A stretch of 64,000 nucleotides of DNA, taken from assembly GCA_911810475.1 (NCBI GenBank), contig OU461276.1:2120001-2184000 (forward strand), read 5' to 3'. The DNA comes from Candidatus Celerinatantimonas neptuna (lineage in GTDB: Bacteria; Pseudomonadota; Gammaproteobacteria; Enterobacterales; Celerinatantimonadaceae). This document shows, piece by piece, positions 40,979 to 50,728 of the stretch. The notes under the pieces were generated by a model. It ran no database searches, was not told where the DNA came from, and saw only the letters and a list, made by a program, of their open reading frames with translations. How positions within the stretch are numbered: position 1 is the first letter of the stretch; each line of letters opens with the position of its first letter. A program made the translations under genes and the position numbers.

Positions 40979-42334
40979 CTAGAAATCCTGATGAGATGAT
41001 TCAGCCGATGACTTCGGCTTACGCCGTGGTTTACGCTTACGATAAGGCCGGTTGTTGCCAAGTGCTTTAGTCATCACAAAGCGCTCTTTCTCGTTGACGT
41101 TTTGAAAGCGTTGCCACCACTGCGCTAATTCGGTCAGTTGTTGATCGCCACTGGCTTTAGCTCGCAGTTCAAGAAAATCAAAAGCAGCTCTAAATCGTGG
41201 GTGCTCAAAGCTACGTTGTGCCCGTTTACCCTGGCGGCGACTTAGCCGGTTCTGAAGTTCCCATATTTCCCGAATTGCATTGGTGAAACGTCTGGGAATT
41301 GCCACGCTTTTACATTGTTTATCCAAAACCTGATTAACGGCCAGTGAGCAAGCATCAGAATAGGGGAGAGATAGCTCGGTTAATACTTCCTGGATCCGGA
41401 TTTCCAGCACAGGCCAGAGAATTGCAGCAAAAATAAAGGCGGGTGTGACCCGTTGTTCATGGCGAACCCGTGAATCAGTGCTCTCTAACGCCATACAAAT
41501 AAATGTGAGAGCCTGATTATGTGTGTCATCATCAACTATTTGTTTTAATTGGGGGAATAGTGGAAATAGCAATCCGTAATCACGTAGTTTCAGAAACGTT
41601 AATTTTCCCTGTCCGGCTAAAAATAGTTTCAGGCATTCTTCAAACAGGCGGGCTGCTGGAATATCTCGTAGTAATCCGGCTAACTTTGGAATAGGTGCAC
41701 TGGCTGATTCGGTGATGTCAAAACCGAGTTTTACAGCAAAGCGGACAGCTCTTAGCATCCGAACCGGATCTTCGTGATAGCGGACATCGGGATCGCCTAT
41801 CAGCGAAAGGCAACGATCCTGAATATCGTTAAGTCCTCCGGCAAAATCGACGATACTGAAATCAGCAATATTGTAATAAAGCGCATTAATCGTAAAATCC
41901 CGTCGTTCGGCATCTTCATCTAATGTGCCATACACGTTATCACGCAACAACATGCCTTGTTCGGATTGCAAATGATTTTGCTGGTTATCATCTGCTAGGT
42001 GGTGTCCCCGAAATGTTGCAACTTCGATAATTTCCCGTCCGAAGAGAATATGAGCTAAACGGAAGCGACGCCCGATCAGGCGGCAATTACGGAATAATTT
42101 TTTAATCTCTTCAGGAGTGGCGTTTGTCGTAACATCAAAATCTTTTGGCTTTTTACCTAATAAAAGATCCCGGACACCGCCGCCCACTAAATAGGCTTCG
42201 TATCCGGCTTTATGTAATCGATATAACACCTTGAGTGCATTATCACTGATATCCTGACGGGAAATGGTATGCTCGGCGCGCGGAATAATGGTCTTTCCCA
42301 AACCACTGGTTTCGGTCTCGTGTTGTTGTAACAT
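40979..42334 (-). CDS. pcnB: poly(A) polymerase I
   Basis: A 451-residue class II nucleotidyltransferase that adds 3' poly(A) tails promoting RNA decay. It shows the catalytic YLVGGGVRDLLLGKKPKDFD, RRFRLAHILFGREIIEVATF, RRDFTINALYYNI and EDPVRMLRAVRFAVKLGF. The basic C-terminus (NNRPYRKRKPRRKPK) is typical. ATG is used here. It ends two bases before folK. Confidence 0.96.
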   Translation of the reverse strand: MLQQHETETSGLGKTIIPRAEHTISRQDISDNALKVLYRLHKAGYEAYLVGGGVRDLLLGKKPKDFDVTTNATPEEIKKLFRNCRLIGRRFRLAHILFGREIIEVATFRGHHLADDNQQNHLQSEQGMLLRDNVYGTLDEDAERRDFTINALYYNIADFSIVDFAGGLNDIQDRCLSLIGDPDVRYHEDPVRMLRAVRFAVKLGFDITESASAPIPKLAGLLRDIPAARLFEECLKLFLAGQGKLTFLKLRDYGLLFPLFPQLKQIVDDDTHNQALTFICMALESTDSRVRHEQRVTPAFIFAAILWPVLEIRIQEVLTELSLPYSDACSLAVNQVLDKQCKSVAIPRRFTNAIREIWELQNRLSRRQGKRAQRSFEHPRFRAAFDFLELRAKASGDQQLTELAQWWQRFQNVNEKERFVMTKALGNNRPYRKRKPRRKPKSSAESSHQDF

Positions 42335-42434
42335 TTGACTGCACGCCTTAATAATTCGGCGAAAAATAGCTATTCCTCCCCCTATTATGAATAGGTCGCT
42401 AATATAGCTCAGCTGAGCTCAAATGGAAATGTTA

Positions 42435-43301
42435 TCAGCTTACTGATGTAGACTGAATGTCACGATAGTTCCATATTTTTGCCATTTTAGAGAGTAACTG
42501 GTGGGGTGGATCCTTTTCCCAGCGCGTTGGTACCGGGTGATTTAACCATGCCAGAGCATCGTGTAATTGCTCTAGAACATGGTAAGGATCTAAAGCTGGG
42601 GCATGATTTTGTTTGCTTAGTTTATGGCCTTTGGCATCGCAAACTAAAGGTAAATGTAAATAGGTGGGTTCTTTTGCTTTGAGCATCCGATAAATGTTGC
42701 ATTGTCTGGCTGTCGGTTCTAATAGATCGCTGCCACGCACAATTTCAGTGATCTCACTGAATATATCATCAACCACAACAGCCAGATTATAAGCATATAA
42801 ACCATCGCTGCGACGAATGACCAAATCTTCATGTGCAAGTGCATTATCGAGAGAAATCCAACCTTGCAGGCGATCAAGAAAACCTGCCGCTGGTGACGGG
42901 CAATGAAGACGAATGGCTCCCCAGGTTAAATGGCGGTTGCGGCAATGACCGTCGTAAATACCGCCGCGTTGTTTGATTTCTTTGCGACTACACTGGCAAT
43001 AATAAGCATGGCCCTGATCAAGCCACCTATCAATTTGGCGTTGATAAGATGCGTGTCGGCAACTTTGATAGATGACGTCACCATCCCAGTTTAAACCGAA
43101 CTTTCGAAGTTGCTTCAGAATAATTGTATCGGCACCGGGCATTTCTCGCGGAGGGTCTATATCTTCAATTCGAACAAGCCATCGCCCGTCAACAGATTTT
43201 GCTTGTAAAAAACTGCCGACAGCAGTTACCAGTGAGCCAAAATGAAGTGGCCCAGAAGGTGAAGGGGCAAACCGACCGATGTAAGGCGTGTGGGTCATCA
43301 T
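42435..43301 (-). CDS. gluQ: glutamyl-Q tRNA(Asp) synthetase
   Basis: A 288-residue truncated glutamyl-tRNA synthetase paralogue that glutamylates queuosine of tRNA(Asp). It shows the HIGH-like GRFAPSPSGPLHFGSLVTAV, LVRIEDIDPPREMPGADTII, Zn-site cysteines in YYCQCSRKEI and DGHCRNRH, and the KMSKS-like HKLSKQNHAP. No anticodon-binding domain. It lies directly after dksA, as in E. coli. Confidence 0.96.
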   Translation of the reverse strand: MMTHTPYIGRFAPSPSGPLHFGSLVTAVGSFLQAKSVDGRWLVRIEDIDPPREMPGADTIILKQLRKFGLNWDGDVIYQSCRHASYQRQIDRWLDQGHAYYCQCSRKEIKQRGGIYDGHCRNRHLTWGAIRLHCPSPAAGFLDRLQGWISLDNALAHEDLVIRRSDGLYAYNLAVVVDDIFSEITEIVRGSDLLEPTARQCNIYRMLKAKEPTYLHLPLVCDAKGHKLSKQNHAPALDPYHVLEQLHDALAWLNHPVPTRWEKDPPHQLLSKMAKIWNYRDIQSTSVS

Positions 43302-43342
43302 ATTCTCAGGCAGTCTAAACTGCCTGAACAGTTGATAAAGGG

Positions 43343-43789
43343 CTAGCCGGCCATCTGTTTTTCTTTAATTTCAGCCAACGTTTTGCAATCGATACAAAGA
43401 TCGGCTGTCGGTCTGGCCTCCAGACGACGGATCCCAATTTCAACTCCGCATGATTCGCAGAAACCGAAATCATCATCTTCGATCTTCTGAAGTGTTTTTT
43501 CTATTTTTTTAATCAGTTTTCGTTCGCGATCCCGTGTGCGAAGCTCGAGACTAAACTCTTCTTCCTGAGCTGCTCTGTCAACTGGATCGGGGAAATTAGC
43601 TGCCTCATCCTGCATGTGGGTGACGGTACGGTCAACCTCTTCACGTAACTGGCGTCGCCACGCTTCCAGAATAACCCGAAAGTGATGCAGCTGCGCCTCG
43701 TTCATATATTCTTCGCCAGGTTTAGCCTCGTAAGGTTTTACCCCTGCGATAGAAAGTACACCTAGCGTCTTCTTTTTGCCTTCAGGCAT
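43343..43789 (-). CDS. dksA: RNA polymerase-binding transcription factor DksA
   Basis: A 148-residue secondary-channel factor working with ppGpp to retune transcription. It shows the coiled-coil tip [20 protein letters not shown] (catalytic DxxDxA), and the four-cysteine zinc finger [11 protein letters not shown] ... [12 protein letters not shown]. The start at 43789 has TAGGAGAG upstream; the longer frame to 43876 lacks homology. Confidence 0.97.
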   Translation of the reverse strand: MPEGKKKTLGVLSIAGVKPYEAKPGEEYMNEAQLHHFRVILEAWRRQLREEVDRTVTHMQDEAANFPDPVDRAAQEEEFSLELRTRDRERKLIKKIEKTLQKIEDDDFGFCESCGVEIGIRRLEARPTADLCIDCKTLAEIKEKQMAG

Positions 43790-43885
43790 GCCTTCTCTCC
43801 TAAAATTAGTCCTCGACATTTGGTCGCCGAAAATCCAATGGCCGCTATCTATACCAAAAAGCAAGTAGTAGCGCAATTGAAAAAA

Positions 43886-44626
43886 TCAGGTTTTGTTAGC
43901 AAGTTTTGCAGGTTTCTCAGACAATGCAAAAGAAACTTCACAATCATGTGTTATTTGCTCGTTTTTGCAGCAAAACCGATGACAAACCACTTCGACACCT
44001 GCCAAAATTGCCTTTTTAAGCAGTTCACCATATCGTGCATCTATATGGTGGGCGATTGTGACTTTTTCAATACCTGAATGCATAATGGCGAAGAATAAAA
44101 TAGCCCGATGCCCGTTTTGAGCCATCTCGGTCAGTTCTCGTAAATGCTTTTGTCCGCGAACACTTGGTGCATCGGGGAAAAGTCCCAGCCCTTGTTCTGC
44201 CAGCAATGTGACACTTTTGACCTCGATATAACAGTCAGGAAGTTGTTCACCGCTCAGTAAAATATCGATACGACTATTTTCCTGACCGTAACGGACTTCA
44301 CGTTTAAGATGCGTATATTTTTGAAATCGTTCGATTTGAGCTTTTTCGATCGCTTCGGCGACGACTTCATTTGCCCGGGCGGTATTGATGCAAATCATAT
44401 GACCCTGATCATTTTCACAAAGCTCCCAACTGTAACGACATTTTCGTTTAGGGTTCTGGCTATCGCGTAGCCAGACTTTCCAGCCCGGTTCGGCACATCC
44501 GGTCATTGCACCGGTATTGGCACAATGGGCTGTGATGCATGAGCCATCTGGCATTTCGATATCCGCTAAAAAACGTTTGTAACGACGTAGTAGTCGTCCA
44601 GATATAAGTGGTGGCGTAAATTTCAC
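43886..44626 (-). CDS. sfsA: sugar fermentation stimulation protein SfsA
   Basis: A 246-residue protein of the SfsA family. It shows [37 protein letters not shown] and the nuclease-like core [20 protein letters not shown] (a PD-(D/E)XK-type pattern). The biochemical role is not settled. It lies upstream of dksA, as in E. coli. Confidence 0.94.
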   Translation of the reverse strand: MKFTPPLISGRLLRRYKRFLADIEMPDGSCITAHCANTGAMTGCAEPGWKVWLRDSQNPKRKCRYSWELCENDQGHMICINTARANEVVAEAIEKAQIERFQKYTHLKREVRYGQENSRIDILLSGEQLPDCYIEVKSVTLLAEQGLGLFPDAPSVRGQKHLRELTEMAQNGHRAILFFAIMHSGIEKVTIAHHIDARYGELLKKAILAGVEVVCHRFCCKNEQITHDCEVSFALSEKPAKLANKT

Positions 44627-44739
44627 AATCGGTACTTTTTATCGTGATAAATAACTTTGTTGCAGCATAGCGAGAGTTGGTGTTGAAAAATAGTTTTATC
44701 GATCCATTGCTATTTATGGGGGTTAAATTATTTTTCGCT

Positions 44740-45267
44740 TTAAAACCAAAATGTTTTTAATTTCTGATAAGGGGCCCCGTGGCCATCAGAACTGTATAAA
44801 CAAAAACGATCGACCGGCCATTCACAATGAATGTTGTCAATGTCGGGTAAAGTCTGCGGTTCACATAAACCGCGCAGCAAACTGATATGTGGACGCCAGT
44901 TTGACGAGGCACTCATATATTGGGCCAGATCACAAAGTGCCGTACTGGTATGCACCCCTATCCAGCCTGTTTTGGCTCGCAGAAAATAGCCCGGTGATGA
45001 TAATTTCAGCGTAAATGCCGGCTGTTTGATTTGTTGTGCGATTTCAATCCATTTGTGTTTTTCTGTTTCAGAAAGTGTGCCTAAGTAACGCAGGGTTAAA
45101 TGAAAATTCTCGGCAATAATCGGGCGTATTGCCTGGGATGTTCCCAGTTGTCTGAGCCATTGCTGGCGGACATCGGTGAGAACTTGAGTGACAGATTCCG
45201 GGATGGGCAGCGCAAAGAACAGCCGAACGCTGCGTGGCTGTTCACTTTTCGGTACACTAGCGTTCAT
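44740..45267 (-). CDS. thpR: RNA 2',3'-cyclic phosphodiesterase
   Basis: A 175-residue 2H phosphoesterase (LigT type). The two HxTx motifs are FHLTLRYLG (residues about 52-60) and a second in RPHISLLRGL, where the HISL variant is typical. It is divergent from hrpB, and the hrpB frame extends into its 5' end. Confidence 0.93.
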   Translation of the reverse strand: MNASVPKSEQPRSVRLFFALPIPESVTQVLTDVRQQWLRQLGTSQAIRPIIAENFHLTLRYLGTLSETEKHKWIEIAQQIKQPAFTLKLSSPGYFLRAKTGWIGVHTSTALCDLAQYMSASSNWRPHISLLRGLCEPQTLPDIDNIHCEWPVDRFCLYSSDGHGAPYQKLKTFWF

Positions 45268-45292
45268 TAGTTTGCTTTTTTTGAATAAAAAC

Positions 45293-47749
45293 GTGCCATT
45301 ATTGCCAGTGTATCAAATTATGCCGCAGCTTATCGCGGCACTTTCCCATCATCGCCAGATTTTACTGGCTGCACCACCTGGTACCGGTAAATCAACGGTT
45401 CTGCCGCTTGAAATTCTGCGTCAGAGTCAGATGCAGGGATTGATCGTCATGCTCGAACCCAGACGGCTGGCAGCCCGACATATCGCGGCTTTTCTGGCGC
45501 AGCAACTGGGTGAGTCATTAGGGGAAACTGTTGGCTATCAGATGCGGGGCGATTCCAAACGATCCGCAAAAACCCGGCTTCTGATCGTCACTGAGGGGAT
45601 CCTCACCCGAATGTTACAAGATGATCCGATGCTGGAGTCCGTCAGTCTGGTGATTTTTGATGAATTCCATGAACGCAGCCTGGCGGCAGATCTTGGACTG
45701 GCGCTTTGCCAGCAGAGTCTTGAAGTCAATGAGGAACTGAAATTATTGGTGATGTCGGCCACACTGGATATCAGTGCGCTGCAACAGACATTGCCACAAG
45801 CTACAGTATTGACTAGTGAAGGTCGAAGTTTTCCGGTCTCAGTGACTTATCAGCCCGTTCCATCTCAGATCCCTTTAGACAAGCATTGTGCCCGAGTGGT
45901 TGAACAACAGATCAATGAGCATTCGGGGAATATTTTGGTTTTTCTGCCGGGCGTGGCTGAGATCCACCGGGTCAGAGCACAGCTCCGGGTACCCTCTGGG
46001 GTGGATGTCTATGGCCTATATGGTCAGCTTCCTCTGGAAGAACAACGCGCTGCTATTGCTCCTCCAACAGATGGACACCGTAAAATTGTACTGGCGACCA
46101 ATATTGCTGAAACGTCGCTGACCATTGATGGTATCCGCATCGTCGTGGACAGTGGCCTTGAGCGGGTGGCGCAATATCATCCCGGCAGTGGCGCAACACG
46201 GCTGATGACCCGAATGGTCTGCCAGTCATCTGCTGAGCAGCGTGCTGGTCGGGCTGGGCGTTTAGAGTCAGGTGAATGTGTGCGTCTGTATAGTGGTGAA
46301 CAACTCAGTCATCGTCCACGATTTAATGACCCGCAGATTTTGCGCAGTGATCTGAATGCTCTGTTGATGCAACTGAAACAATGGGGTGTTGAAAGCAATG
46401 ATTTAAACTGGGTTGATGCTCCTCCCCAGGGAATACTCGCTTCCTCTGAGCAGCTTTTGCGGCAGTTGGGGCTTGTTGATGAACATGGCCAGTTAACGCC
46501 CGCCGCCCGGCAAGTCAGCCAGTGGGGCTGTGAACCACGCAGTGGTGCATTATTACTTAAAGCCCGGGAATTACAAGCACAGGGCTGTGCTGATGCGATA
46601 AAACGAGGGGCTTATCTGGCGGCATTGCTGGAAGAGGCCTTGCCAAGGTCTGAAACAGGCCAGTTAAATGACGCATTAATTCACCTTAACGCGTTTCAGA
46701 AAAAACGGCTGAAACAACAGATGCGTCGTTATCTCAGCCAATTGGGCGAGTCTGGTGGGATTGAACGCCCCGAGCACCCACTCGATGGCCTTTTACTGGC
46801 AGCGGCCTGGCCGGATCGCATCGGTATGCGACGCAGTGATCATCGTCACTACCTGTTGGCTAATGGGTTTGCCGTGCAGGCGAAGCGGGCCGATAGTGAA
46901 TGGATCGTTGCCATTGATATTGGTTGGCGTCAGGGGCATGCCAGTGGCCAGCTTTATCTATTCACTCCCCTGTCGCTTGATATGCTACAGCAATTCTATC
47001 CGAACTGGTTTGGCTGGCAAAGTGTGTGTGAATTTGATAACCAAAAACAACAGTTTATCAGTGAACGACAACAGAAATTGGGTGAACTTACCCTAGCACG
47101 GCAAAAAAATGAGCAACGCGATGGACAAGCATTACAGCAAGGGTGGCTTAACGTTATCCGCCAGCGGGGAATGGCATGGTTACCGGTCAGTGATAAGGCT
47201 GCTCATTTTCGTCAGCGGGTACAGGCTCTGGCAACCTGGTGCCCGGAGCTGTCACTGCCCGATCTCAGTGATAAGGCTCTACTGGCTACCCTTGAACAGT
47301 GGTTGATCCCCTATTTAGATGGTGTTTCCGGTTATAAAGCGTTGGACTGTTTAGACTGGCTCAATATCATCCAGAGCCAGCTGGACTGGTCGCAGATTAG
47401 TCAGGTGAATGAACTGGCTCCCGTGACCTATCGGGCACCATCGGGTCGCAACGTGGTCATTCACTATCAGGCGGGGCAATCTCCCCGGATGTCACTGAAA
47501 CTGCAAGAGATGTTCGGTACCCCCCAAAGCCCAACGATTGCAAAGGGGCGTGTTCCTTTGACCATCGAATTATTGTCTCCGGCTGGAAGAGTGCTTCAGC
47601 TGACGCAGGATTTAGCCAGCTTTTGGCAAAATGGGTATCCGCAGGTACGTAAAGAGATGAGAGGACGCTACTCAAAACATCCCTGGCCTGAGGACCCGAC
47701 AACAAGTATTGCGACCGCGAAAACAAAACGTTATCTGCGAGGGGGATAA
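45293..47749 (+). CDS. hrpB: ATP-dependent helicase HrpB
   Basis: A DEAH-box helicase of about 818 residues from the chosen GTG (E. coli 809). Motif I AAPPGTGKSTVLPLEIL, motif II VIFDEFHERSLAADLGLAL (DEFH), motif III VMSATLD, motifs V/VI VLATNIAETSLTIDGIRIVV and SAEQRAGRAGR are intact, and the HrpB C-terminal region ends RYSKHPWPEDPT. Start is uncertain: GTG 45293 aligns with the E. coli N-terminus, ATG 45320 is possible, and the frame is open back to 45188 inside thpR. Confidence 0.95.
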   Translation: MPLLPVYQIMPQLIAALSHHRQILLAAPPGTGKSTVLPLEILRQSQMQGLIVMLEPRRLAARHIAAFLAQQLGESLGETVGYQMRGDSKRSAKTRLLIVTEGILTRMLQDDPMLESVSLVIFDEFHERSLAADLGLALCQQSLEVNEELKLLVMSATLDISALQQTLPQATVLTSEGRSFPVSVTYQPVPSQIPLDKHCARVVEQQINEHSGNILVFLPGVAEIHRVRAQLRVPSGVDVYGLYGQLPLEEQRAAIAPPTDGHRKIVLATNIAETSLTIDGIRIVVDSGLERVAQYHPGSGATRLMTRMVCQSSAEQRAGRAGRLESGECVRLYSGEQLSHRPRFNDPQILRSDLNALLMQLKQWGVESNDLNWVDAPPQGILASSEQLLRQLGLVDEHGQLTPAARQVSQWGCEPRSGALLLKARELQAQGCADAIKRGAYLAALLEEALPRSETGQLNDALIHLNAFQKKRLKQQMRRYLSQLGESGGIERPEHPLDGLLLAAAWPDRIGMRRSDHRHYLLANGFAVQAKRADSEWIVAIDIGWRQGHASGQLYLFTPLSLDMLQQFYPNWFGWQSVCEFDNQKQQFISERQQKLGELTLARQKNEQRDGQALQQGWLNVIRQRGMAWLPVSDKAAHFRQRVQALATWCPELSLPDLSDKALLATLEQWLIPYLDGVSGYKALDCLDWLNIIQSQLDWSQISQVNELAPVTYRAPSGRNVVIHYQAGQSPRMSLKLQEMFGTPQSPTIAKGRVPLTIELLSPAGRVLQLTQDLASFWQNGYPQVRKEMRGRYSKHPWPEDPTTSIATAKTKRYLRGG

Positions 47750-47798
47750 ATTGCGCTCAGGGTTTTGTGACTTAACACTTGTTGAGGTAATCCGCGAA

Positions 47799-48728
47799 TC
47801 ATGTGTTCGCTATCAGTTCATGTTCTGTGTGATGATTGAGAAAACATTTGAAATGGTTTAAAAAAGTGTGAATACAGGGGTTGGTATTATGCTGATGCCA
47901 AACCAGCTCCAGATTAAACCAAAAATCTTTTTCCTGAATATCCAGTAACACACTATTTTGACCGAGTAGATATTTTCGGTGTTTTGGCATCAAAAGTACG
48001 ACTTTATCCCTAAATTCCAAATTGAAACAGCATGTTTTGAGATTTGGATATTCTTTATCCAGAATATAAGGGATCTGATAGTGATCAAAAAATTGAGTGC
48101 TGTAAGCTTCTGAAAGGAAAAAGGCTTGTGGGTTGATTCGAATCACTGGCCACTGGCTTACATCACGCAGAGAGACGGCGGCTTCTTTAGTTAGGGCAAG
48201 TGGATGATTTTTATTGACAGCAACACCAATGGAATCGGTTTTAAATGTGTAACTCTGAAATTTATTGTTTTCCAGAAAATTAGGGCGTATCAGAAAGCCT
48301 AAATCACATTGCCCTCTATCTAAGAGTGTTAATGCATCTTCTAATTCGCTGTCACATGTATCTACAGTGATATGGGGGAATTGTTTTTGAAAATAGTTTA
48401 AAAAAGGGATTAGAGTACTCTGGATGGCTTCTCCCAAAAAGGTGATGGTCAGTTTCTGATGGCTTTTACCTGTAAATTGATGGATGGTTGATATTGATTT
48501 TTCATACTGGTAAATGATCTTTTGCGCTTCATTGGCCAGTAATTTACCGGTTGAGGTTAATTCGACATTATGGGTATCCCTGAGAAACAAAAGATCGCCA
48601 AATTGTTCTTCAAGATATTTCATGTGACGGCTTAAGACTGGTTGAGTTACATTCATTCTCTGAGCTGCTTTGGTAAAATTCAGTAACTCGGACAGCGTGA
48701 TAAACTCGTATAACAGTTGCATCTTCAT
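47799..48728 (-). CDS. LysR-family regulator of the adjacent catabolic cluster
   Basis: A 309-residue LysR-type regulator. The N-terminal winged helix has ITLSELLNFTKAAQRMNVTQ and VLSRHMKYLEEQFGDLLFLR. The effector domain starts near residue 90 (KLTITFLGEAIQSTLIPFLN). It is divergent from the 6-oxocamphor-hydrolase-like gene across a long gap, so it probably controls that cluster; the inducer is unknown. Confidence 0.88.
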   Translation of the reverse strand: MKMQLLYEFITLSELLNFTKAAQRMNVTQPVLSRHMKYLEEQFGDLLFLRDTHNVELTSTGKLLANEAQKIIYQYEKSISTIHQFTGKSHQKLTITFLGEAIQSTLIPFLNYFQKQFPHITVDTCDSELEDALTLLDRGQCDLGFLIRPNFLENNKFQSYTFKTDSIGVAVNKNHPLALTKEAAVSLRDVSQWPVIRINPQAFFLSEAYSTQFFDHYQIPYILDKEYPNLKTCCFNLEFRDKVVLLMPKHRKYLLGQNSVLLDIQEKDFWFNLELVWHQHNTNPCIHTFLNHFKCFLNHHTEHELIANT

Positions 48729-49521
48729 GAGTACCTCTTTAAGGCCTGCCTATCTGTTTCAAGGTTATTGAAACGATATGGAATTGGATTAAAGCTATTA
48801 TCCATTAATTTGTGCGGACTATACCAAACTCATTTCTGATTAAATGTGAAAGATCTCAAATATTGATTTTAATTATTGAGGGTAAAACTTGTTTTTTCAT
48901 TTAACTTGGTTATAAAAATTGATTTTATCTATTTTTTTACAGCAATAAATACCCAGGTAATAGGTTTTATTTCATATAAAAACATAGAATAATTTCCACT
49001 ATTGATTGATTAAATATTTATTTTAATAAAAGAATAATAAAAACTATATTTGAATCGATTGATTCAAATACCTATATATAATAAATAAGCACATCAAGAT
49101 GATAATATTATCATTATATTTTATTTTTAATGGAGTAATTCCTTTTAGGATGCTTTGTTGTATATGATTTTTGTAAGTATTGTACTAATTCTATTTGATG
49201 CGTATTTTATAACCATTTAATCGATTATATAATAAATTGAACATTATATATTTAGTTAATTTATTAGAAACTATTATCTTAATTGCCATTTAATTAAATA
49301 ATTTAATTATTTCTTATATCAAATGAATCCGCTTTTCTGGCCCATTTTTCAAAAAATAGTCATGTAAAAATGACATAACCGAAATTATAAAAAGAATTTC
49401 TCTTTATTTTTGATCTGGTGATAGTTTTTTAGTGGCGGGAGGGAAAAGATTTAAATAGCAATTATGTTATTTAATCTAAACGACTTCCAATCGGTTCTTA
49501 TTATTCAACAAGGAGTTCATC
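48729..49521. promoter_or_regulatory. long AT-rich divergent control region
   Basis: A 793-bp gap that is much more AT-rich than its neighbours. No gene was found. A CRP-like site TGTGA-N6-TCAAA lies at 48845-48860 (9 of 10 half-site bases), near the lysR promoter. A dyad GTCAT-N6-ATGAC lies at 49359-49374, 148 bases before the hydrolase gene, and could be the LysR operator. Both are eye-level matches. Confidence 0.4.
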
Positions 49522-50517
49522 ATGGTGCTTAAGGCTAATTTCGAATCCGATGCCGGGAAACGTAAAGAAATGTCACATGAAGAATTAGGCACAATTCCTC
49601 ATATGACCTTTGAAGAATACTCAGAAAAGCTGAAACATTGTTTCACCATGAAACGTAAGAACGGCATTCTTGAAGCCCGTCTGCAGACCAATGGCGATAG
49701 CTTGCAGTGGGGGGCTCCGGCGCATCAGGCCCTTCATTATTTCTTCGACTGGGCCGGACGCGATCCTGACAATGAAGTCATTATTCTGGGCGGAACCGGA
49801 AAAGACTTCATGAAAGGTATCGGTCGACTGGATAACGACGGCAACTGGCATCCGGCGACTGAATTTGCTTCTGCTCCGGAAGAAGCATGGAAAATGTATG
49901 AATATCAATATTATGATGGAACCAATGATATTGAAGGTCAGGTGTTTGATGTTGAAGTTCCGACTATCGGTGTGTGGAACGGTGCCGCATTCCATACCGA
50001 TTTAGTTTTGTACAGTGATATTACGTTGTGTACTGAAGATGCATGGACAACCGATATGCATTTTCGAATCAACATGGTTCCCGGTGATGGGATACAACTG
50101 GCTTGGCGTGAGCTAATGGGACGTAAACGGTTTGCCTATGCCGAGTTAACCGGTGAAATTCTTACGGCGCGTAAAGCTTTATCGCTGGGGATGGTGAATG
50201 AAATCTGCCCTGATACCGAAGCCTGCTATGACCGTGCATGGGAAATTGCTGAAGTCATTATGCACAGTGGTACTCGGGTTACCCGCCGTGTCACAACCCA
50301 GCAAATTCGTAAACCTTGGAAAGAAGACATTGCCAATGAACTGCGCAATGCTTTCTCAACTGAAATGTTTGTGACCGCAACCGAACATTCACCTCATGAT
50401 GTCGATTACTGGTTACGTGCCCATGAAGAAGCTGAGCTGGTCAAAGCGGCAGAGAAAAAAGGCAAAGTGGTTCGACCCCGAATCGGCGGCGGACAGGAAG
50501 AAGACGAAATCAAGTAA
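49522..50517 (+). CDS. 6-oxocamphor hydrolase-like crotonase (beta-diketone hydrolase)
   Basis: A 331-residue crotonase-superfamily protein. It matches 6-oxocamphor hydrolase, not enoyl-CoA hydratases. Aligning by eye to that enzyme, the catalytic histidines and Asp are kept as His68 (GAPAHQALHYFF), His158 (VWNGAAFHTDLVLYSD), His180 and Asp189 (DMHFRINMVPGDGIQLAW). Family members cleave a C-C bond between two carbonyls by adding water, with no CoA. About 40 extra N-terminal and 60 C-terminal residues (charged, ending GGGQEEDEIK) are unusual. AAGGAG precedes the ATG. It is the first gene of the cluster. Confidence 0.8.
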   Translation: MVLKANFESDAGKRKEMSHEELGTIPHMTFEEYSEKLKHCFTMKRKNGILEARLQTNGDSLQWGAPAHQALHYFFDWAGRDPDNEVIILGGTGKDFMKGIGRLDNDGNWHPATEFASAPEEAWKMYEYQYYDGTNDIEGQVFDVEVPTIGVWNGAAFHTDLVLYSDITLCTEDAWTTDMHFRINMVPGDGIQLAWRELMGRKRFAYAELTGEILTARKALSLGMVNEICPDTEACYDRAWEIAEVIMHSGTRVTRRVTTQQIRKPWKEDIANELRNAFSTEMFVTATEHSPHDVDYWLRAHEEAELVKAAEKKGKVVRPRIGGGQEEDEIK

Positions 50518-50525
50518 GCTGAGTT

Positions 50526-50552
50526 GGGATAACCGCGACGCTTGGTTATCCC
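50526..50552. terminator. hairpin after the hydrolase gene
   Basis: Stem GGGATAACC (50526-50534) / GGTTATCCC (50544-50552) followed by CACCTTTTACC. It may attenuate rather than end transcription, as the cluster continues. Confidence 0.5.
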
Positions 50553-50728
50553 CACCTTTTACCGGGTCCATATGAATACCGCCATAACGATGCATGAAAA
50601 CCAAGGAGAATCGGCCGATTTCAAGTTAAACGGCCTTTAGTGATTCATGATGACCCTTGTGGGCCCGGTTTTTGTGTACAACGATTCAGCCATCGGAAGG
50701 CATGACCACGCGATGAACGGGGGAGCCC

